Source of the DNA: CAYOFK01 sp964403185
Lineage (GTDB): Bacteria; Bacteroidota; Bacteroidia; Bacteroidales; VadinHA17
Direction of reading: 5' to 3'
Length of the DNA stretch: 20,845 bases
NCBI GenBank assembly: GCA_964403185.1
Contig: CAYOFK010000029.1
Location: 1-20,845 of the forward strand
The notes beneath the pieces were generated by a model. The model was not told the origin of the DNA and did no database searches. It was given only the letters and a program-made list of their open reading frames with translations. Below, piece after piece: positions 16,540 to 20,845 of the stretch. A program made the position numbers and the translations under genes. Positions within the stretch are counted from its first letter, which is position 1. Each line of letters starts with the position of its first letter.

Positions 16540-18060
16540 CTATTTCCTAAGCGCCCATGCAGGTATTTCATGCAGGTCGATGTCAAGCATGGGACCCAAA
16601 AGGAGGATCCCAAGAGTTAAAACGACCACACCCAGCAGATTCAACAGCAAACCCACCTTTGCCATATCCACTATTCGCAGACGTTTTGTGCCAAAAAGTA
16701 TGGCATTCGGCGGAGTGGCCACAGGCATCATGAATGCGAAAGAACTGGCCAGTGTTGCCGGCACCATCAGTAACAGCGGGTTTTTACCAATGGCCGTACC
16801 CAGGGCCGCAAGAATGGGCAGGATCATTTCTGCCGTGGCTGTATTCGAAGTGAGTTCCGTCAAAAATGTAATAAACAAACATATGCTGCCAATAAGGAAG
16901 ACCGGTGAGAAAGATTCCAACCCGGCCAGTTTCTCACCAAACCAGTCGGACAGTCCCGATTGCAGAAACCCGCTGGCAAGGGCAAATCCCCCGCCAAAAA
17001 GCAATACGATGCCCCATGGCAATCTTGATGCGGTCTCCCAGTCCAGCACCCGCGAGTTTTTCCGGTCCGGGATCAGGAACAGGAATAAAGCCAGGAAGAT
17101 GGCAATGGTCCCGTCATTTATATAACCGGCTTCAGGAAAGACCCCGGACCATCCGGGAATCAGGAAGTCTCCGATCCGGATATCCGCCCTGGTCAGCCAT
17201 AACAGTATCATAGTAGCAAACACGGTAAGCACCACCTTTTCTTCAAACCCCATGGGGCCCAGTTCCCGGAATTGTTTCTTAAAACCAACACCCTGCAGTT
17301 TGAAATCCAGTCTGCAGAACAACAGGGAAAGGATGCCCCATACCATCAGCAGGAAGGTCAGGGATATTGGAAAGGCGAAGAAGAACCACGAGGCAAAACT
17401 GATTTCAGGTACCTCAGGAAAGGCAATGGTCAGTATTCTGGCAAACGACAGATTGGGAGGGGTTCCTACCAGGGTGGAAATACCGCCAATACTGGCACTG
17501 TATGCAATGCCTAATAAAAGTCCGATGGAATATTTGCGAACGGTTTTCTTACCTATGCTTTGCTCAAGGCTGATAATCAGCGACAAGGCAATCGGCACCA
17601 TCATCATCGCGGTGGCCGTGTTGGATATCCACATGGATAAAAAGGCTGTTGCCACCATGAATCCCAGAAGTATCCTCCGGGGCCGGGCTCCAAACAGTAT
17701 CAGCGTTGAAAGGGCAATGCGAGTGTGCAGGTTCCACTTTTCCATGGCCAGGGCTACCATAAATCCACCGATGAAGAGAAAGATCACGTGGTTAAAATAC
17801 AAGGCAGACACCACCTTCCCATCCATGATCCCGAATAAAGGAAAAAATACCACCGGCAGCAGAGCGGTTATGGCAAGCGGCATGGCTTCACTGATCCACC
17901 AGATTGCCATGAGGGTTGCAATACCTGCTGTATAGGCAATTTCTGTCCTCCCACCGGTGGGATTAAAGAAAACCATTATCAAAATCCCACACAGCGGACC
18001 AGATAAAAAACCAATTTTCTGAAATACTGTAAATCCTGAATTGAAAAAACCAAAACGCAT
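16540..18060 (-). CDS. DASS family (SLC13) sodium:carboxylate symporter
   Basis: A 506-residue membrane transporter of about eleven to twelve helices. Both substrate/Na+-binding SNT motifs are present: SNTATAMMMVPIA in the first half and SNTATAEMILPILAALG in the second. The Pro-rich partner segments GTPPNLSFARI and ATPPNAILFGT are also there, so the protein is intact. The family imports di- and tricarboxylates (succinate, fumarate, citrate) or sulfate with Na+. A TTG codon at 18090 in the same frame is possible, but the ATG at 18060 has AAAGGTG six bases before it and matches the usual family start. It heads the minus-strand group and is divergent from the PFK gene. The gap to M16 is 89 bases. 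Confidence 0.94.
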   Translation of the reverse strand: MRFGFFNSGFTVFQKIGFLSGPLCGILIMVFFNPTGGRTEIAYTAGIATLMAIWWISEAMPLAITALLPVVFFPLFGIMDGKVVSALYFNHVIFLFIGGFMVALAMEKWNLHTRIALSTLILFGARPRRILLGFMVATAFLSMWISNTATAMMMVPIALSLIISLEQSIGKKTVRKYSIGLLLGIAYSASIGGISTLVGTPPNLSFARILTIAFPEVPEISFASWFFFAFPISLTFLLMVWGILSLLFCRLDFKLQGVGFKKQFRELGPMGFEEKVVLTVFATMILLWLTRADIRIGDFLIPGWSGVFPEAGYINDGTIAIFLALFLFLIPDRKNSRVLDWETASRLPWGIVLLFGGGFALASGFLQSGLSDWFGEKLAGLESFSPVFLIGSICLFITFLTELTSNTATAEMILPILAALGTAIGKNPLLLMVPATLASSFAFMMPVATPPNAILFGTKRLRIVDMAKVGLLLNLLGVVVLTLGILLLGPMLDIDLHEIPAWALRK

Positions 18061-18136
18061 GGATGCACCTTTGTTCCTTAACTTTTTCAAGTTACAGGTG
18101 AAGTTAACATTTTTATAAGAGATTCAGAATTCAATG

Positions 18137-18167
18137 TTTGAGAAATTGGATTTTAACCTTAAATTTA
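18137..18167 (+). promoter_or_regulatory. Bacteroidota promoter for the PFK gene
   Basis: TTTG (18137-18140), 19 bases, then TAAATTTA (18160-18167). The spacing is ideal and the -7 box has one mismatch to TAnnTTTG. It predicts a leader of about 18 bases before the ATG at 18192. Confidence 0.45.
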
Positions 18168-18191
18168 TCAACCTAACCAAACATACCTACC

Positions 18192-19313
18192 ATGTCTAAA
18201 TATGTTGGAATCCTGACCTCCGGTGGCGACACACCGGGATTAAATGCAGCTATCAGGGCCGTGGGAAAGGCCTGTATCAATACCTATGGAATGCAGATGG
18301 TCGGTTTCCGTGACGGTTTCCGGGGTCTGATGGAAAACCGCCGCATTGCGATTGACAAAAACTCCCTGTCAGGTATTCTCACTCAGGGCGGCACCATCCT
18401 GGGTACCAGTCGCGATAAACCTTATAAAATGCGCGTTGGTTCGAAAACCAGGGACATGACGGATGTGATCGTTGAGAACTACCATTTAAATCATCTGGAC
18501 TGCCTTGTATGTATTGGCGGGGGAGGCACACAAAAAAATGCGTACCACCTGGCCAGGAACGGCCTCAATGTAATCACCCTTCCAAAAACCATTGATAATG
18601 ATGTGGCCGGAACGGAAATGTGCTTTGGATTCGATACAGCCCTGGGCATTGCCGTTGAGGCGCTGGACCGCCTCCACAGTACCGCTCACAGCCACCACCG
18701 CATCATTGTTGTTGAGATCATGGGGCACAGGGCAGGCTGGCTCGCCCTGGGAGCCGGCATTGCGGGTGGAGCTGATGTGATCCTGATTCCCGAGATCCCC
18801 TTCGATATCAACATCGTGGCCAAATCCATCCTGAACCGTGCCCGGAACGGCAAACCTTTCAGTATTGTGGCCATTGCCGAAGGTGCATTGACACTGAAGG
18901 CCGCCGAACTTATACAAAATTCAAAAAAGGAAATTGCTGCCACAACCAGCAAGAAAGAAAGGGCCAGACTTAAAGATAACCTCCGGGCCCTGGATAAGAA
19001 ACTCACCGGCAATACCATGTACCTGGCCCGACAACTGGAGGACATGACCGCCCTCGAAGCACGGTTAACCATCCTTGGACACCTGCAGCGCGGCGGATCT
19101 CCATCGGCGGCAGACCGGCTCCTGGCCACACGGCTGGGTACCGCCTGTGCACATCATATTCATAATAATGAATACGGATGCATGCTTGCCGTGAAAGGCA
19201 ATGAAACCATCCTCATTCCCCTGAAAGAAATCGTCAACCAGGTTAAACTGGTGCCCCCCGACCATCCCTGGATCAGAAGCGCCCGGGAAGTGGATACCTG
19301 TTTGGGAGATTAG
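18192..19313 (+). CDS. 6-phosphofructokinase (PfkA family, Gly/Lys active-site type)
   Basis: A 373-residue phosphofructokinase phosphorylating fructose 6-phosphate at the committed step of glycolysis. Phosphate-donor loop GGDTPG is at 11-16, the catalytic PKTIDND at 131-137 (Asp135 is the base equivalent to E. coli Asp127) and MGHRAG at 177-182. At the position of E. coli GGDGS it has GGGGT (109-113): Gly112 matches Gly104 (ATP-like), but the metal-binding Asp103 is replaced by Gly111. Lys132 takes the place of Gly124, a PPi-type feature. The phosphoryl donor is therefore ambiguous. A charged insert (about 240-275, Lys/Glu/Arg rich) is helical. The gene has its own promoter. The TAG stop is followed at once by TGA and a heptad array. 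Confidence 0.94.
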   Translation: MSKYVGILTSGGDTPGLNAAIRAVGKACINTYGMQMVGFRDGFRGLMENRRIAIDKNSLSGILTQGGTILGTSRDKPYKMRVGSKTRDMTDVIVENYHLNHLDCLVCIGGGGTQKNAYHLARNGLNVITLPKTIDNDVAGTEMCFGFDTALGIAVEALDRLHSTAHSHHRIIVVEIMGHRAGWLALGAGIAGGADVILIPEIPFDINIVAKSILNRARNGKPFSIVAIAEGALTLKAAELIQNSKKEIAATTSKKERARLKDNLRALDKKLTGNTMYLARQLEDMTALEARLTILGHLQRGGSPSAADRLLATRLGTACAHHIHNNEYGCMLAVKGNETILIPLKEIVNQVKLVPPDHPWIRSAREVDTCLGD

Positions 19314-19371
19314 TGAGAGATGAGAGGGAAGAGGGGAAGCGGTGAGAGGTGAGTGGTGAAAAGTTGAAGGG
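19313..19371 (+). repeat. GAGGTGA-type heptad array starting at the PFK stop codon
   Basis: Purine-rich units in a seven-base period: GAGATGA, GAGGGAA, GAGGGGA, GCGGTGA, GAGGTGA, GTGGTGA and AAAGTTGA, with two single-base insertions. The array begins at the last base of the PFK stop TAG. Its distal end overlaps the -33 region of the next gene. Confidence 0.75.
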
Positions 19372-19392
19372 TTGTCTGCTTTTGTATATTTG
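19363..19392 (+). promoter_or_regulatory. Bacteroidota promoter for the SMR gene
   Basis: GTTG (19363-19366), 18 bases, then TATATTTG (19385-19392), a full TAnnTTTG match 38 bases before the ATG at 19430. The upstream element is formed by the last unit of the heptad array. No guanidine riboswitch (paired ACGR loops) was seen in this leader. Confidence 0.45.
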
Positions 19393-19429
19393 TTCCGGAT
19401 TGAGACATATATCATTTAACATCCTTTAT

Positions 19430-19747
19430 ATGAACTGGTTATATTTGATTACGGCCGGCCTGTTCGAAATCGGCTGGCCGCTGGGATTTAAACTGTCCGA
19501 AACAAGCAGCCCGAAAATCTTGTGGATTGCGTTTGCGGCTGTTTCCATGGGGATCAGCGGTTATTTTTTGTGGATGGCACAGAAAACCATTCCCATCGGC
19601 ACGGCTTATGCGGTCTGGACCGGCATCGGGGCTGTGGGGACCTTTTTGATAGGCATTCTGTTTTTTAAAGATCCTGCAGGACTCTTGCGCATCCTCTCTG
19701 TGATGCTGATCATCCTGGGCGTGATCGGTTTGAAAATTTTCCAGTGA
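19430..19747 (+). CDS. Small multidrug resistance (SMR) protein, SugE/Gdx-like
   Basis: A 105-residue four-helix inner-membrane exporter working as a dual-topology dimer. It begins MNWLYLITAGLFEIGWPLGF, with the essential Glu13 in the first helix and the Gly-Trp of the SugE/Gdx branch. The IPIGTAYAVWTGIGAVGT segment of helix 3 and the GLLRILSVMLIILGVIGLK last helix also match. The Gdx branch exports guanidinium in exchange for protons, so that is the likely function, though transport of quaternary ammonium compounds cannot be excluded. A longer reading to an ATG at 19349 would start inside the heptad array and is not credible. It has its own promoter. Confidence 0.92.
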   Translation: MNWLYLITAGLFEIGWPLGFKLSETSSPKILWIAFAAVSMGISGYFLWMAQKTIPIGTAYAVWTGIGAVGTFLIGILFFKDPAGLLRILSVMLIILGVIGLKIFQ

Positions 19748-19794
19748 ACCCAATATTCCAGGCGAATTTCTCCATCCGGAATAGGTGATCATGC

Positions 19795-19824
19795 TTGTGG
19801 ACCGCTTATAATTTGCTACATTTA
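19795..19824 (+). promoter_or_regulatory. Candidate promoter for the Memo-AMMECR1 gene
   Basis: TTG (19795-19797), 19 bases, then TACATTTA (19817-19824), one mismatch to TAnnTTTG. It lies 58 bases before the ATG at 19882. Confidence 0.4.
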
Positions 19825-19881
19825 TGGGAACGAAACGGGATTCCGCATTTGATTGATCCGGACCCCGTCAAAATCTGTAAA

Positions 19882-20845
19882 ATGGAATCTGATCACATAG
19901 ACAGAAGTCCCACTGTTTCAGGGAGTTTCTATCCTTCAAGTGAAGCTTTACTTAAAGAAGAATTGAAAGCCCTTTTTCAGGGGTTGACAACATCTCAAAA
20001 GGAAACAAACATCCGGGCGCTGCTGGTGCCTCATGCGGGATACGTTTACTCCGGGGCCGTGGCCGCGGCGGGTTACAGCAAAATAGATCCGGATGCCGGG
20101 TTTCAGCATGTTTTCCTTATCGGATCCAGTCACCATGCCCATTTCTACGGGGCATCCATATACAATGCCGGCAATTACATAACACCCCTGGGAACCGTCC
20201 GGGTGGACCTGGAACTGGCAAATACACTCATTGAAGAACACCCTTTTTTTAGTTATACTCCTGAAGCACACAGGCAGGAACACTCACTGGAGGTTCAGTT
20301 GCCTTTCCTGCAGCATGTTTTGAAACACCCGTTTAAGATCGTTCCTGTTGTGCTGGGGTCTCAGGACCATTCCGTATCGAAAGAGATCGCCACGGTATTG
20401 AGGCCCTTTCTGAAACAGGGAAACCTGTTTGTCATCAGTACCGATCTTTCCCATTATCCCTGTTATGATGATGCTTTGATGGCAGACGGACAAATTCTGG
20501 ATGCAGTAATTACCGGTTCCCCGAATGCCTTGATGAGAGCTCTTCAGGACATCAAAAGCCGGAATGTTCCGAACCTTGTAACCAGTATGTGTGGATGGCC
20601 TGCGGTGGCCACACTCATGGAAATGACGGCTACGAGGAAAAATCTGATTTATAAGAAAGTGTTATATAATAATTCCGGTGATGCTGCCTTTGGTGATAAA
20701 AACCGGGTGGTGGGATACGGATCGGTTGTAGTGGTTGACCCGGATGCAAGCCCCGGTTATCTGACTGATGAGGACAAACAGCGCCTGCTGGACCTGGCCA
20801 GGGACACTCTGGTGGCTTCAACAGACCCGCAGTTCACCAAAGCGC
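19882..20845 (+). CDS. amrB: AmmeMemoRadiSam protein B fused to A (MEMO1-AMMECR1), 3' end outside the window
   Basis: An open frame of at least 321 codons runs off the window. Residues about 8-285 are a MEMO1-family domain (extradiol-dioxygenase-like fold): VPHAGYVYSG with His51, GSSHHAHFYG with His84, HSLEVQLPFL, TDLSHYP near 188 and SMCGWPA with Cys237. His51, His84 and Cys237 correspond to the metal-binding His49, His81 and Cys244 of human MEMO1. After VVVVDP the chain continues into LTDEDKQRLLDLARDTL (about 294-310), the start of an AMMECR1 domain. The fusion links the B and A components of the AmmeMemoRadiSam system; the radical-SAM component is not in view and may lie downstream. The biochemical role is unsettled. 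The start follows from family length and the upstream promoter; no signal peptide is present, so it is cytoplasmic. Confidence 0.92.
   Translation, partial: MESDHIDRSPTVSGSFYPSSEALLKEELKALFQGLTTSQKETNIRALLVPHAGYVYSGAVAAAGYSKIDPDAGFQHVFLIGSSHHAHFYGASIYNAGNYITPLGTVRVDLELANTLIEEHPFFSYTPEAHRQEHSLEVQLPFLQHVLKHPFKIVPVVLGSQDHSVSKEIATVLRPFLKQGNLFVISTDLSHYPCYDDALMADGQILDAVITGSPNALMRALQDIKSRNVPNLVTSMCGWPAVATLMEMTATRKNLIYKKVLYNNSGDAAFGDKNRVVGYGSVVVVDPDASPGYLTDEDKQRLLDLARDTLVASTDPQFTKA

Noticed and set aside
19314..19429. Guanidine riboswitch ahead of the SMR exporter
   Set aside because: No ykkC-type core or paired ACGR hairpin loops are visible; the leader is filled by the heptad array and promoter.

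Overview
The window looks like a metagenome-assembled piece of a Bacteroidota (Bacteroidetes) chromosome. Upstream regions carry the TAnnTTTG type -7 promoter of this phylum, often with TTG or TTTG 18-19 bases upstream. Shine-Dalgarno sites are weak. The gene content also fits: a TonB-dependent receptor remnant, a two-domain M16 lipoprotein, a Ste24-type M48 protease and a fused Memo-AMMECR1 protein. One 100-N scaffold gap (6781-6880) lies inside a gene and is flanked by two identical 55-base copies. It looks like an unmerged contig overlap rather than missing DNA.

Layout. (1) 1-54: 3' part of tRNA-Gly(CCC). (2) 93-1641, minus: DUF2892 membrane protein, then the M48 protease. (3) 1847-6462, plus: an envelope cassette of outer-membrane beta-barrel, MMPL/RND transporter and LolA-like periplasmic protein, probably moving a lipid or other hydrophobic cargo. 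(4) 6665-9688, minus: bile acid/Na+ symporter-family transporter, short-chain dehydrogenase and a double VOC-domain protein whose true C-terminus lies on the far side of the gap. (5) 9941-10507, plus: a lipoprotein cytochrome c with its own promoter and a strong terminator. (6) 10713-11576, minus: a decayed TonB-receptor C-terminus with an in-frame stop. (7) 11707-18060, minus: DASS carboxylate transporter, M16 peptidase lipoprotein, periplasmic DmpA-type P1 aminopeptidase and Asp/Glu racemase, a plausible peptide and amino-acid scavenging group. (8) 18192-20845, plus: phosphofructokinase of an unusual active-site type, SMR/Gdx-like small exporter, and a Memo-AMMECR1 fusion that runs off the end.

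The most unusual signal is a family of purine-rich arrays with a roughly 7-base period (consensus GAGGTGA) located at, or immediately after, the stop codons of four unrelated genes (DUF2892, VOC protein, racemase, PFK). All four have the G-rich strand as the coding strand. In two of them the stop codon itself is part of the array. Because 7 is not a multiple of 3, the repeated TGA falls in successive reading frames. A fifth array with a different 7-base unit (TTTCATG) follows the LolA-like gene.

Intergenic stretches of about 200-250 bases (1642-1846, 6463-6664, 9689-9940, 10508-10712) hold only the promoters, palindromes and repeats listed. No CRISPR array, insertion sequence or origin was seen.
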